A stretch of 64,000 nt of DNA from Caryophanales bacterium (GTDB taxonomy: Bacteria; Bacillota_I; Bacilli_A; RF39; UBA660): contig JAEELI010000012.1 in NCBI GenBank assembly GCA_016288795.1, positions 1 to 64,000 of the forward strand, read 5' to 3'. Shown here one piece after another: positions 16,474 through 25,439 of this stretch (positions are counted from its first letter, which is position 1; each line of letters starts with the position of its first letter). The position numbers and the translations under genes are program-made. The notes beneath the pieces are model-generated. The model was not told the origin of the DNA, did not search any database, and saw only the letters and a program-made list of their open reading frames with translations.

Positions 16474-17823
16474 ATGAAAAAAATAATTACTTTTCTATTA
16501 ATTATAATATTTCCTATATTTGCTTATGCAGAAGATATAACAAGTTCTTCTAAAATAACTATTAATGGAAGTTCCTATGAAAAAATAAAGGATAATAATG
16601 AGAATTCTTATGTTAGTATAAATAAAGAATCAGAATTAAAAATTAGTAATGAAAAAGATATTAAAGGGTTATATGTAATATATGAATTAAAGAGTGTTCC
16701 TGGGGTTTTAAACGCCAATGATACATTAATTAATATTGGGGAAAATGGATTTCTTCATGAATATATAGATTTAAATAAGAATAGTTCTAAGGAAATATCT
16801 ATTAAATATAATGAAAACGTTAAAATTGGAGAAATTTATGTTCTATCAGAAGGAGAGTTACCTAGCTATGTTGAAACATGGAATAAACCTTTAGAAAAGG
16901 CAGATTTACTTCTTCTTTCAACTCATAGTGATGATGAACAGTTATTCTTTGCAGGATTAATGCCATATTATGTTGCTAAAGGAGCTAAGGTCCAAGTAGT
17001 ATACTTTACTAATCATAATGATAAACCTAGTAGATTGCATGAACAGATTCATGGTTTATGGACAGTGGGTATAACAAACTATCCTATTATCGGTTTTGTT
17101 CCTGATGCTTGGTCTGAAAGTTTAGATGAAGCTATCACAAACTTAAAGAAAGCTCATTATACTCAAGACGATACAATTAAATACCAAGTAGAGATTATTA
17201 GAAGATTTAAACCTCAAGTAGTTGTAGGACACGATGAAAAAGGAGAATACTCCCATGGCCAACATATATTAAATACTTGGGCGTTGGAAAAAGCTTTAGA
17301 ACTAACTAATGACAAATCATATGACGAACAATCTGCTAATAATTATGGTGTATGGGATGTGCCAAAAACATACCTTCATTTATATGAAAAAAATAAAATT
17401 GTCATGAATTATGATGAACCATTAGAGTATTTTAATGGTCAAACTGCTTATGAAATGTCAAAAAAAGGATTTAGTAAACATTCTAGTCAACAATGGACAT
17501 GGTTTACTAAATGGTTAACTGGCCTAGATTATCATGGAAATGGAACTGCTTATACTAAAGCAACAGAAATTACTAAGTATTCTCCATTAGAATATGGATT
17601 ATATAGAACTTTAGTTGGAGAAGATAAAGAAAAAAATGATATGTTTGAAAATCTTACTCTTTTAAAAGATCAAAAAGATAAGAAAGAAGATAAAAATATT
17701 ATAGATGTAACTATTGAAAGAATTGTTAATAATGGTGGATTCAATTATTACTATCTACTATTTGGGGGAGCATTTCTTCTATTGTTAATAATTATAATAC
17801 ACAAAAGAAAAAAGTATAAATAA
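16474..17823 (+). CDS. Secreted, membrane-anchored PIG-L family deacetylase
   Basis: About 449 residues. A signal peptide (residues 1-20, cut after AYA) is followed by a beta-rich N-domain and a PIG-L/LmbE domain: LLLLSTHSDDEQLFFAG (metal-binding H-x-D-D; Ser replaces the usual Pro) near residue 147, VVGHDEKGEYSHGQH near 250. A C-terminal membrane helix (YYLLFGGAFLLLLIIII) and Lys/Arg tail anchor it. PIG-L enzymes remove N-acetyl from GlcNAc sugars; here the active site is outside the cell. I start at ATG 16474 with GGAG 11 bases upstream; a GTG 12 bases earlier overlaps that site. A TATAAT box lies at 16443-16448. Confidence 0.85.
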   Translation: MKKIITFLLIIIFPIFAYAEDITSSSKITINGSSYEKIKDNNENSYVSINKESELKISNEKDIKGLYVIYELKSVPGVLNANDTLINIGENGFLHEYIDLNKNSSKEISIKYNENVKIGEIYVLSEGELPSYVETWNKPLEKADLLLLSTHSDDEQLFFAGLMPYYVAKGAKVQVVYFTNHNDKPSRLHEQIHGLWTVGITNYPIIGFVPDAWSESLDEAITNLKKAHYTQDDTIKYQVEIIRRFKPQVVVGHDEKGEYSHGQHILNTWALEKALELTNDKSYDEQSANNYGVWDVPKTYLHLYEKNKIVMNYDEPLEYFNGQTAYEMSKKGFSKHSSQQWTWFTKWLTGLDYHGNGTAYTKATEITKYSPLEYGLYRTLVGEDKEKNDMFENLTLLKDQKDKKEDKNIIDVTIERIVNNGGFNYYYLLFGGAFLLLLIIIIHKRKKYK

Positions 17824-17835
17824 TTATACTTTTTT
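17808..17835. terminator. Bidirectional terminator between convergent genes
   Basis: Stem AAAAAAGTATA / TATACTTTTTT with a 6-base loop; A- and T-runs on both sides allow termination in both directions. It overlaps the stop codons of the PIG-L gene and of the 311-residue gene, which meet here. Confidence 0.8.
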
Positions 17836-18759
17836 CATTGGTTCATTTTTATCTAATAAATCAATATATTCATCTAAATCTATACGACCATAATTATATA
17901 ACTCTTCAATTAAATAGTTATAATTATATTCACCAATTATTGGTTTAAAAGCTTTTAGACCTGAGACGATTAAATCGTCCTTTGTTAATAAAAACTTTAA
18001 TATTTCATCAGCATTTGTCCAAGTTTCTATTTTAGGCTTATTAGAAACCTTAGCTAATTCATCTTCTGGGTATATATGTAATGCCTCTAAAGATTTAATA
18101 AAGTCATCATATTCACTAAGCTTCATAGTGTTTTTTAAACACTCTATCATTTCTAAAGACAAATAACCATTAATGGCCAAAATAATTAAGCCAGAATTAT
18201 ATTCTTTAGTTTCTATTTCAGCATTATCAGAAATATCTTTAACTTCTTCACTACCATTTTTAGTCATTACAGCAATAGCTGCTTCGACTCTATTTTTTTG
18301 TTCCTTTAACCTATCAAAAGACATATCTTCTTTAGTCCAATTCTTCTTATGAGAACCAACTTCAAGCTTTTTACATATACTATTAAATCTATCTTTATCT
18401 TCTTTTAAGATTAAGTAGTTTCCAACAAGAATTAGTTCGTCAGCTCTATGATTATAGGCCTTAGTAAGTATTTCTTTTAATTCAACAAATTCACTTTGTT
18501 CATTTATTTTTGAATCACATTCACTTATTAATTCTTTGTTTTGGACTCTTTCTAGATTGTTTTTTATTGTCCAAAAAGTCTCTTCGGCTATTAGCAAGTC
18601 TTTAAATTCAGAGATATATTCTTTGAAAATAGGGCGAAATAATTTTCTTTCAAAAAAACTATCAATATTTTCACCATTAGCAATTAATTCTTCTCTTTTT
18701 TGATCACTTAATATAATTATTTCGCTAAGTCTTTTTATTATATCTCCATAAGTATTCAT
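17824..18759 (-). CDS. Conserved-looking protein of unknown function (311 aa)
   Basis: I do not recognise the family. It is a soluble, Glu/Lys/Leu-rich, mostly helical protein without signal peptide, membrane segment or clear catalytic motif. The C-terminal part (KFLLTKDDLIVSGLKAFKPI and ELYNYGRIDLDEYIDLL) looks like paired helices. It ends the operon soj-spo0J-DUF951-abgT-ychF and starts 11 bases after ychF, so it may be cotranscribed with the GTPase. Confidence 0.75.
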   Translation of the reverse strand: MNTYGDIIKRLSEIIILSDQKREELIANGENIDSFFERKLFRPIFKEYISEFKDLLIAEETFWTIKNNLERVQNKELISECDSKINEQSEFVELKEILTKAYNHRADELILVGNYLILKEDKDRFNSICKKLEVGSHKKNWTKEDMSFDRLKEQKNRVEAAIAVMTKNGSEEVKDISDNAEIETKEYNSGLIILAINGYLSLEMIECLKNTMKLSEYDDFIKSLEALHIYPEDELAKVSNKPKIETWTNADEILKFLLTKDDLIVSGLKAFKPIIGEYNYNYLIEELYNYGRIDLDEYIDLLDKNEPMKKV

Positions 18760-18770
18760 AATATCCCTTT

Positions 18771-19871
18771 CTATACATTAAATCTAAAATAACATATATC
18801 GCCATCTTGCATTAAATAATCTTTTCCTTCTAATCTTAACTTTCCATTTTCTTTTACTTTTAATTCACTACCCAAATCATATAAATCATTAAAACTCATT
18901 ATCTCAGCCTTAATAAAACCTTTTTCAAAATCAGTATGTATTATTCCGGCACACTCTGGAGCTTTCATACCTCTTTTAAAGGTCCAAGCACGACATTCGT
19001 CTGCGCCTGAAGTAAAAAATGTTTGTAATCCGAGTAAATCATAGGTTGCAAATATTAATTTGTCAAGACCACTATTGGTAATTCCAACATCTTCTAAGAA
19101 TTTTTTCTTCTCTTCATCTTCTAAGTCAGCTAAATCACTTTCTAATTTAGCACACATAACTACAACACTTGCTTTTTCACTATCAGCAAGTTTTTTTAAT
19201 GTTAATGAATATTCATTATCTCCAACTGAGGCAGATAAATCATCTACATTTGCTACATATATTAATTTTTTTAATGTAATAAAATTAAAGTTTTTTAATA
19301 TTGCCAATTCATCTTTATCAAAATCTACTAATCTTAAGGCAACTTCTTTTTCTAGGTTTTCTTTAACTTTTTTTAATACATTTACTTCTAAAATTGCTTC
19401 TTTATCTTTTGTTGTTTCGGCTTTCTTTTCTATTTTTCCTAATCTATTTAATGCTATTTCTAAATCAGCTAGTATTAATTCCGTATTGATGATACCAACA
19501 TCTCTTAAAGGATCACAAGCACCTTCAACATGAGTAATATTTTCATCATCAAAACACCTAACTACCTCAACTATGGCATCTACTTCACGGATATGAGCTA
19601 AGAATTTATTTCCTAACCCTTCTCCTTTGCTAGCGCCACTAACTAAACCAGCAATGTCGATAAATTCAAAAGTTGTTGGCACAACGCTCTTAGGTTTATA
19701 TAAACTAACTAAGAAATCTAATCGACTATCAGGAACAGTTACTACTCCTACATTGGGTTCAATTGTTGCAAAAGGATAATTAGCTGCTAAAATATGTTTT
19801 TTTGTAATTGCGTTAAATAGTGTTGATTTACCGACATTGGGTAATCCAACTATTCCTGCTTTTAAACTCAC
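18771..19871 (-). CDS. ychF: Ribosome-binding GTPase/ATPase YchF
   Basis: 366 residues, the normal length. G1 is GLPNVGKSTLFNA (residues 9-21), G3 DIAGLVSGASKGEGLGNKFL near 72, a coiled-coil insertion in the middle, and a C-terminal TGS domain (FFTSGADECRAWTFKRG then HTDFEKGFIKAE). YchF/OLA1 hydrolyses ATP in preference to GTP and binds ribosomes. The start is GTG with AGGAGG 8 bases upstream. The ychF gene also neighbours soj-spo0J and rpsF in Bacillus. Confidence 0.97.
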   Translation of the reverse strand: MSLKAGIVGLPNVGKSTLFNAITKKHILAANYPFATIEPNVGVVTVPDSRLDFLVSLYKPKSVVPTTFEFIDIAGLVSGASKGEGLGNKFLAHIREVDAIVEVVRCFDDENITHVEGACDPLRDVGIINTELILADLEIALNRLGKIEKKAETTKDKEAILEVNVLKKVKENLEKEVALRLVDFDKDELAILKNFNFITLKKLIYVANVDDLSASVGDNEYSLTLKKLADSEKASVVVMCAKLESDLADLEDEEKKKFLEDVGITNSGLDKLIFATYDLLGLQTFFTSGADECRAWTFKRGMKAPECAGIIHTDFEKGFIKAEIMSFNDLYDLGSELKVKENGKLRLEGKDYLMQDGDICYFRFNV

Positions 19872-19883
19872 CTTAAAAACCTC

Positions 19884-21425
19884 CTAAATACTAGGGAATA
19901 CATTTATTCCTAGTGGCAATCCAATTATAAACCATAGAACTAATAAAACTAGTAAAGATAAACTAATAATAATAGTATATGGTATTTGATATTTTATAGA
20001 TTCGAATAATCTAATTTTCTTATCGCTTTGATTATACTTTTCTAAAAATGATAGATAAACAATAAAGTATGCTAGTAATGGTGTTATATTCATAAAACTA
20101 GTTTCTGCAAAACGATATAAAACTTGAGCAAATTCTGGACTCATTCCTGCATTCAACATAGCAGGTATGATTGATGGTGATAAGATATACCATTTAACTT
20201 GAGTAGATGGGACAAATATAGTCGCAAGACCAACTCCCAGGAATACTAAGACTATTAAAGGAATGCCTATGAAACCAGAATTAGCAATTACTTGACCAAC
20301 TGATGCCACAAAAACATTTCCTAAATTAGTTCTTTTAAAAATACTAATAAATGCTGATGCTAAGAATATCATAACTAGGACATTTCCAATGTCATCTAAA
20401 GAATGACCTAGGTTATTAAAGAAATCTTTATGATTTTTAATACTTTTAACACCTATACCATAGAATAATCCTAATAAGATAAATAACATGGTTACGATAA
20501 ATACAAACCCATTACTAAAGAATGAATTAGGATTGAATAACTTATCTATATATGCTACTTGGTTTCTATCCAATAAAGCTCCACTTAATGGTAATCCTGG
20601 AATAATACAGTAAATAAATATTATTAAATATACTATAGCACTACTACATGCATATATCATTCCTTTTTTCTCACCTTTAGTTACAACATCTTCTTCTAGT
20701 TCAGCTTCAGTAAACTCGTATTTTGGCAATTTTTTAACTATAATAGTTTCGGTAACGATTGTTATTATATAAGAAACAACTAGCACTGCAACTATCATGA
20801 TAAACAAATACATACCGAAATTAAATGTGTAATTTTGATTAATTGTTCCGGTGGCTAACCTGGTAAAATAAAGCAATGTTGAATCACTACTAGTAAATAA
20901 AAAGTTTATTCCACTACCACAAGCTAAGGCTGCAAAGGAAGCAATTATTCCTATAGCAGGGTTTCTTTTTCCATAATAGAAAAGTAAAGCTCCTAAAGGA
21001 ATAAATATCAAATAAGATAACTCTCCAAATATACTAGATATTACACATATTAAGACGAATAAAAATGTAACTGTTTTCTTCTTCAGTTTTTTTGTAGTTA
21101 GGGTAATTGTAGTTTGAAGGAAACCACTTTTATCCATAATACTAATACCCATTAATAATATGATTAAGTTAGTTAAAACAGTGAAATTAGCAAAGTTTGC
21201 TACTGTATTAGTAAATATATATTTAATTCCACTTAAACTAAATAAGGATGTTACTACTTCGGTTTGAGGAATCAATTCGTAATTAATAGTATTTACTTTA
21301 TTAAATGTAGATTGGGAATCCAAAGCATAGAATATACCACTTAGAACTATTGTTGCTAATATAAGCAATACATAGGCCATTAATGGATGTAATTCTCTGT
21401 TCTTTGGTCTTTTTAATTTACGCAT
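19884..21425 (-). CDS. AbgT-family transporter
   Basis: 513 residues with about 11-13 membrane helices, an N-terminal cytoplasmic KLKRPKNRELHPLMAY and a large periplasmic/extracellular loop (QSTFNKVNTINYELI). The signatures GSGINFLFTSSDSTL near 178 and IFVPSTQVKWYILSP near 425 fit the AbgT (p-aminobenzoyl-glutamate / drug efflux) family, one helical hairpin in each half. The substrate is not predictable; members take up folate breakdown products or export sulfonamides. It overlaps the DUF951 gene by 8 bases. Confidence 0.85.
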   Translation of the reverse strand: MRKLKRPKNRELHPLMAYVLLILATIVLSGIFYALDSQSTFNKVNTINYELIPQTEVVTSLFSLSGIKYIFTNTVANFANFTVLTNLIILLMGISIMDKSGFLQTTITLTTKKLKKKTVTFLFVLICVISSIFGELSYLIFIPLGALLFYYGKRNPAIGIIASFAALACGSGINFLFTSSDSTLLYFTRLATGTINQNYTFNFGMYLFIMIVAVLVVSYIITIVTETIIVKKLPKYEFTEAELEEDVVTKGEKKGMIYACSSAIVYLIIFIYCIIPGLPLSGALLDRNQVAYIDKLFNPNSFFSNGFVFIVTMLFILLGLFYGIGVKSIKNHKDFFNNLGHSLDDIGNVLVMIFLASAFISIFKRTNLGNVFVASVGQVIANSGFIGIPLIVLVFLGVGLATIFVPSTQVKWYILSPSIIPAMLNAGMSPEFAQVLYRFAETSFMNITPLLAYFIVYLSFLEKYNQSDKKIRLFESIKYQIPYTIIISLSLLVLLVLWFIIGLPLGINVFPSI

Positions 21426-21606
21426 TTTTAAGCACCTTCTTTAACTTTCTTTGAAATTCTAGTCTATCCATCATAATTTCACGACCACAGTTGCAACATT
21501 TAATTTTAACATCTACACCAACTCTAGTAATAACCCATTTATTACTACCGCAGGCATGTTGTTTTCGCATTTCGACTGAATCACCTAAATTAAAAGTTTT
21601 ATCCAT
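21418..21606 (-). CDS. DUF951 family protein
   Basis: 62 residues: FNLGDSVEMRKQHACGSNKW, VDVKIKCCNCGREIMMDR and FQRKLKKVL match the DUF951 family of Bacillota. Cys at HACG and CCNCG could bind zinc. Function unknown. It is typically found beside ychF and spo0J, as here (1-base overlap with spo0J). Confidence 0.9.
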   Translation of the reverse strand: MDKTFNLGDSVEMRKQHACGSNKWVITRVGVDVKIKCCNCGREIMMDRLEFQRKLKKVLKNA

Positions 21607-22490
21607 TATTCATCTCCAATAGAAATATTAAATATTTCCATTATTCTTTCTAAATCTTTTACTGAATTATAACTAATTTCTATTTTTTTATTATTTATTT
21701 TTACTTTATTACCTATCTTATCACTAATAACATTTTCGTAAATTCCTAGCTTTGGATCTCTTGTTTGAGAAGTTTTAATTGGTTTTCTTTTTACTACTTC
21801 TTCTTTATTAGTAATACTTTCTACTTCTCTAACATTTAATCCCTCAGTTTTGATTCTATTTGCTAGAGAAATTATTTCTTCTTCATTATCTAACTTACTC
21901 AACACTCTAGCATGAGATGCACTGATTTCGTTATTAATTAACATCTTTTGAACTGGAGCAGGTAATTTTAGTAATCCTAAAAGATTAGTTACATAACTTC
22001 TGCTTTTTCCAAATCTTTTAGCGAATTCTTCTTGAGTGTAATTCTTTAATCTAATTATATTATTAACACTCTTGGCCTCATCTATAGGATTTAAATCTTC
22101 TCTTTGAATATTTTCTATTAAAGCTATTTCCATCATTTCTTGATCAGTAAAGTCTTTAATAATAGCAGGAACTTCTTGTAGGCCAGCAAGTTTAGATGCT
22201 TTGCATCTTCTTTCTCCTGCAACTAGTTCATAACCTTTAATACTCTTTTTTACTATTACTGGTTGAACAACTCCATATTCTTTTATAGATTGAGCTAATT
22301 CATTTAAACTATCTTCATTAAATACTTTTCTAGGTTGATAAGGATTACTTCTAATCTCATCTAATTTAATCATAGTTATGTCGCTTTTGTTTTCACTAAC
22401 AATTTTTTCTTCAAAGTTATTAAAATCTATGACATTATTAGCAAATAATTGCTCTAATCCCTTTCCTAATGCTTTATGTTTAGTCTCCAT
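21606..22490 (-). CDS. spo0J: Chromosome partitioning protein Spo0J (ParB)
   Basis: 294 residues. The CTPase motif box (GYELVAGERRCKASKLAG near 85 and ENIQREDLNPIDEA near 130) and the HTH region (TQEEFAKRFGKSRSYVTNLLGLL near 155) are intact, with a C-terminal dimerisation domain. It loads at parS and spreads as a CTP-dependent clamp. It overlaps soj by 11 bases. I found no perfect parS in the window. Confidence 0.96.
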   Translation of the reverse strand: METKHKALGKGLEQLFANNVIDFNNFEEKIVSENKSDITMIKLDEIRSNPYQPRKVFNEDSLNELAQSIKEYGVVQPVIVKKSIKGYELVAGERRCKASKLAGLQEVPAIIKDFTDQEMMEIALIENIQREDLNPIDEAKSVNNIIRLKNYTQEEFAKRFGKSRSYVTNLLGLLKLPAPVQKMLINNEISASHARVLSKLDNEEEIISLANRIKTEGLNVREVESITNKEEVVKRKPIKTSQTRDPKLGIYENVISDKIGNKVKINNKKIEISYNSVKDLERIMEIFNISIGDE

Positions 22491-23265
22491 TTCTACTAAT
22501 CACTTCCTTTGCTAAGTTTCTATAAGCTTCAGTAGCTCTACTAGTTGGATCATATTCATTAATTGGTTTACCATGACTTGGTGCCTCAACTAATCTAACT
22601 AATCTTGGTATTATAGTATTAAATACTTTATCTTTAAAATATTTTCTAATTTCTTCTATTACTTCTAATCCGATATTTGTTCTACCATCTAACATAGTTA
22701 GTAAAACTCCTTCTATACGAAGATTTGGATTCATACTAGATTGAACCATAATTATTGAGTTTAATAGCAGTGTTATTCCTTCTAGAGCAAAGAATTCACA
22801 TTGAACTGGAATAATAACAGAATCACTAGCTACCAAAGCATTCATTGTACCAACACCTAAAGAAGGCTGACAATCTATAATAATATAATCAAAGATATGT
22901 TTAATATCCTTAATTGCGTTCTTTAATTGCTCATTTTGATGAAATTCTTTATCTTCTAACATTCTTTTAACAAATTCAATGTCTATACCAGCTAAGTTTA
23001 GAGTAGAAGGTATAACTGCTAAATTATCAAATTTAGTTTTGATAATAGCTTGCTCTATTGAATATGCACCAGATATAACACCATAAATATCATTATTAAA
23101 ATCATTAGAATTTAGCCCCAACCCAGTTGTGGCATTTCCTTGTGGATCTAAATCTATTAATAATACTTTTTTACCTTCTTTACCTAAAGCTGCTGCTAAA
23201 TTAATACTTGTTGTTGTTTTGCCAACTCCACCTTTTTGATTAACCAAAGAAATAACTTTTGCCAT
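22480..23265 (-). CDS. soj: Chromosome partitioning ATPase Soj (ParA)
   Basis: 261 residues. The deviant Walker A KGGVGKTTTSIN (residues 10-21), DLDPQGNATTGLG near 39 and DCQPSLGVGTMNAL near 131 are diagnostic. It works with Spo0J in origin segregation and controls DnaA. First gene of the six-gene operon down to the 311-residue unknown. RBS GAGGTG. Confidence 0.96.
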   Translation of the reverse strand: MAKVISLVNQKGGVGKTTTSINLAAALGKEGKKVLLIDLDPQGNATTGLGLNSNDFNNDIYGVISGAYSIEQAIIKTKFDNLAVIPSTLNLAGIDIEFVKRMLEDKEFHQNEQLKNAIKDIKHIFDYIIIDCQPSLGVGTMNALVASDSVIIPVQCEFFALEGITLLLNSIIMVQSSMNPNLRIEGVLLTMLDGRTNIGLEVIEEIRKYFKDKVFNTIIPRLVRLVEAPSHGKPINEYDPTSRATEAYRNLAKEVISRNGD

Positions 23266-23353
23266 AACACACCTCTAATTTTTATACAAATTTCACTACT
23301 TAATATTTTATCATATATTAAGATATTCGCCTAGATAAATATTCTTGGAAATT

Positions 23354-23387
23354 AAAAATGTTGAAAACTTTATAGTTTTCAACATTT
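23354..23387 (-). terminator. Terminator after the 333-residue gene
   Basis: Stem AAATGTTGAAAACT / AGTTTTCAACATTT, loop TTAT, followed by T residues on the minus strand. Nearly the same stem is used after pgk (42806-42834). Confidence 0.8.
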
Positions 23388-23390
23388 ATT

Positions 23391-24392
23391 TTATTTTGCT
23401 CTTAATATTTGGTCTTCTTCAACCAATTCTTTACCTTCATATTCTTCTTTATATATTGTTGTCCAAACTAGAATATCGTGCGCAAAATCATTTTTTGCTA
23501 AATATGGTAATGAGCTTTCTTCAATTGCTTTAATAATCACTTTAGCTAATGCATCTGCTGGTATCATATTAATACCAATATTTAATAAATATCTTTTAAT
23601 ATCTTCTTTTAGGTAAGCACATTCATCTTCAACTAGATAGTCATGAAATCCACTAGCATTGTCTTGAACAAAATCTAAAGTATCATATAATTTTGCCAAT
23701 CTTTCTTCAACTTCAACATAAATAAAATCCATTACTTCTTCTATAGAATTATTTAATTGTTTATATGTTGATTTTTCTATAGTTATAGAATCTAATACTC
23801 TAGTATTCTTAAGATTTTTTCTTAAATTACTCATAATAATTTGTAATTTGTCTTGTTTTTCTTTAGAATCTAAATATATAAATGGTGCTCTAGATATAAC
23901 TGCTCTATAGTATTGTTTAGCTGCACTTAAAGCAATATCATCATATAAGAAATATTTTTCTATTAAACTTTCAGTTCCCTCTAAATTATCTATATCTTCT
24001 TTAATCTCTTCATTTAATGATTTTGAATAATCTTTAATATGCTTTGTTTTCTTATCAAAATATTTTTCTACTATAGTATCAAAAACACTAACATTTATAT
24101 CTTCTAAAAAATCATAGGCAAACTCACTAACTCCAAATCTATCAACTAACCAATCATTTAAATCTTCGTTATCTGATACGTTTAAAAATTCCATTAAATA
24201 GTGATTTAATTTTGCCTTTCTTAATTCAGAACGAACTACACCCTTATTATCTATTAATAGTTGTCTTAATTCACTAGTGTTTTTTTCATTATCTAGCGAA
24301 AGTGACTCAGCATAAAGAGTTTTAATACGCTTTGCTAAGCCATTGGCCCATTCTTTTGTATAGCCTAAGCTATCTCTTTCAAATCTCTTCAT
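23391..24392 (-). CDS. Protein of unknown function (333 aa)
   Basis: No family recognised. A soluble, acidic, helix-rich protein without membrane segments: EWANGLAKRIKTLYAESLSL near the start, a central region rich in Asp/Glu/Lys and FVQDNASGFHDYLVEDECAYL near 240. No catalytic motif stands out. It has a good ribosome site (AAAGGAGTAG) and its own terminator, and forms a single-gene unit between soj and the cyclophilin genes. Confidence 0.75.
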   Translation of the reverse strand: MKRFERDSLGYTKEWANGLAKRIKTLYAESLSLDNEKNTSELRQLLIDNKGVVRSELRKAKLNHYLMEFLNVSDNEDLNDWLVDRFGVSEFAYDFLEDINVSVFDTIVEKYFDKKTKHIKDYSKSLNEEIKEDIDNLEGTESLIEKYFLYDDIALSAAKQYYRAVISRAPFIYLDSKEKQDKLQIIMSNLRKNLKNTRVLDSITIEKSTYKQLNNSIEEVMDFIYVEVEERLAKLYDTLDFVQDNASGFHDYLVEDECAYLKEDIKRYLLNIGINMIPADALAKVIIKAIEESSLPYLAKNDFAHDILVWTTIYKEEYEGKELVEEDQILRAK

Positions 24393-24498
24393 TTTCTACT
24401 CCTTTTCTAACATAATTTTTCTTAAGATAAAATCTATAATATAAAAAAAACACTAATATGTCAATATTATAATAGTGGATACTTAATAGAAGATTTGA

Positions 24499-24504
24499 TA
24501 TAAT
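24499..24504 (+). promoter_or_regulatory. -10 box of the cyclophilin gene, giving a leaderless or near-leaderless mRNA
   Basis: TATAAT at 24499-24504 ends 6 bases before the ATG at 24511, so transcription would begin at or next to the start codon. There is no Shine-Dalgarno sequence in the 20 bases upstream. The -35 region is weak. A second TATAAT lies at 24468-24473 and would give a normal-length leader. Confidence 0.45.
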
Positions 24505-24510
24505 ATTTGT

Positions 24511-25107
24511 ATGAAAAAGATAGTATTGATTTTATGTTGTTTATTAGTTTTGGGTGGATGTTCTAAAGAAAAAAATCCACTAGTTACAATGGAGATAGAA
24601 AACTATGGTTCAATTAAAATTGAACTATACCCTAAGTTTGCTCCAAACACAGTTGCAAACTTTGTAAACTTAGTTCAAGATGGGTTTTATGATAACAATT
24701 CATTCCATCGCTTAGCTCCTGGTTTTGTTTTACAAGGAGGAGATCCTCAAGGAAATGGATTCGGTGGGCCTGGTTATACTATAGAGGGTGAATTTGCTGA
24801 AAACGGCTATGATAAAAACACAATTAAACATGTAACAGGAATTGTTTCAATGGCCAGAGCAACAAAGCCAGATACTGCTGGAAGTCAATTTTTTATAGTT
24901 CTTTCTGATAATGTTGGTAGCAGTTTAAATAATAAATATGCTGCATTCGGAAAAGTTATTGAAGGAATGGATATTATAAAAAATATTGAAGAAAGCGAAG
25001 AAATTGAAGATAATGTTTCTGGTAAATTAAAGAAAAATATAACTATAAAAAAAGCTACAGTAGAAACATATGGAAAGAAGTACAAGGTAAAAAAGGTAAA
25101 TGGATAA
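24511..25107 (+). CDS. Cyclophilin-type peptidyl-prolyl isomerase, lipoprotein
   Basis: 198 residues. A lipoprotein signal peptide ends in the lipobox LVLGGC (Cys 17), so the enzyme is anchored on the outer face of the membrane. The cyclophilin domain shows FHRLAPGFVLQGGDPQGNGFGG, FAENG, GIVSMARATKPDTAGSQFFI and YAAFGKVIEG, with the catalytic Arg in FHRLAPGF. It likely folds exported proteins. It overlaps the 109-residue gene by 8 bases. Confidence 0.93.
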   Translation: MKKIVLILCCLLVLGGCSKEKNPLVTMEIENYGSIKIELYPKFAPNTVANFVNLVQDGFYDNNSFHRLAPGFVLQGGDPQGNGFGGPGYTIEGEFAENGYDKNTIKHVTGIVSMARATKPDTAGSQFFIVLSDNVGSSLNNKYAAFGKVIEGMDIIKNIEESEEIEDNVSGKLKKNITIKKATVETYGKKYKVKKVNG

Positions 25108-25429
25108 GGATTTTATATTGAAAGTTAAAAGAGTTTATAATAGAGCTGGTGAATCAATTAATAATGAATTAATTGATAAAATAACTCCGGAAATAAATCA
25201 AATGATTAATAATAAAATACAGGATACTAATACAATAGAAAATTATTTGGATATATTGATTGGTTTACAAACTAAAAAAGCTATGAATTTGTTTATTACT
25301 TTATGCACATATTATGAAACAGTTAATATAGATTTTGCCAATGACTATTGGGGCTTGTTTAGAGAAGAATATGATTTAGATAATCAAATGGAATTAAAAA
25401 GAGCAAAAAAAATAGAACCTAAGAAATAG
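25100..25429 (+). CDS. Small protein of unknown function (109 aa)
   Basis: A soluble, charged, helical protein: MDKDFILKVKRVYNRAGES, a middle LDILIGLQTKKAMNLFITL and a Lys-rich end KRAKKIEPKK. No family is recognised. It overlaps the cyclophilin gene by 8 bases, which suggests coupled translation, and ends in the terminator shared with rplQ. Confidence 0.7.
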   Translation: MDKDFILKVKRVYNRAGESINNELIDKITPEINQMINNKIQDTNTIENYLDILIGLQTKKAMNLFITLCTYYETVNIDFANDYWGLFREEYDLDNQMELKRAKKIEPKK

Positions 25430-25439
25430 GTTCTATTTT
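25409..25439. terminator. Bidirectional terminator between rplQ and the cyclophilin operon
   Basis: Stem AAAATAGAACCT / AGGTTCTATTTT with a 7-base loop; on the minus strand it is followed by a run of T and closes the whole ribosomal operon. Confidence 0.85.
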
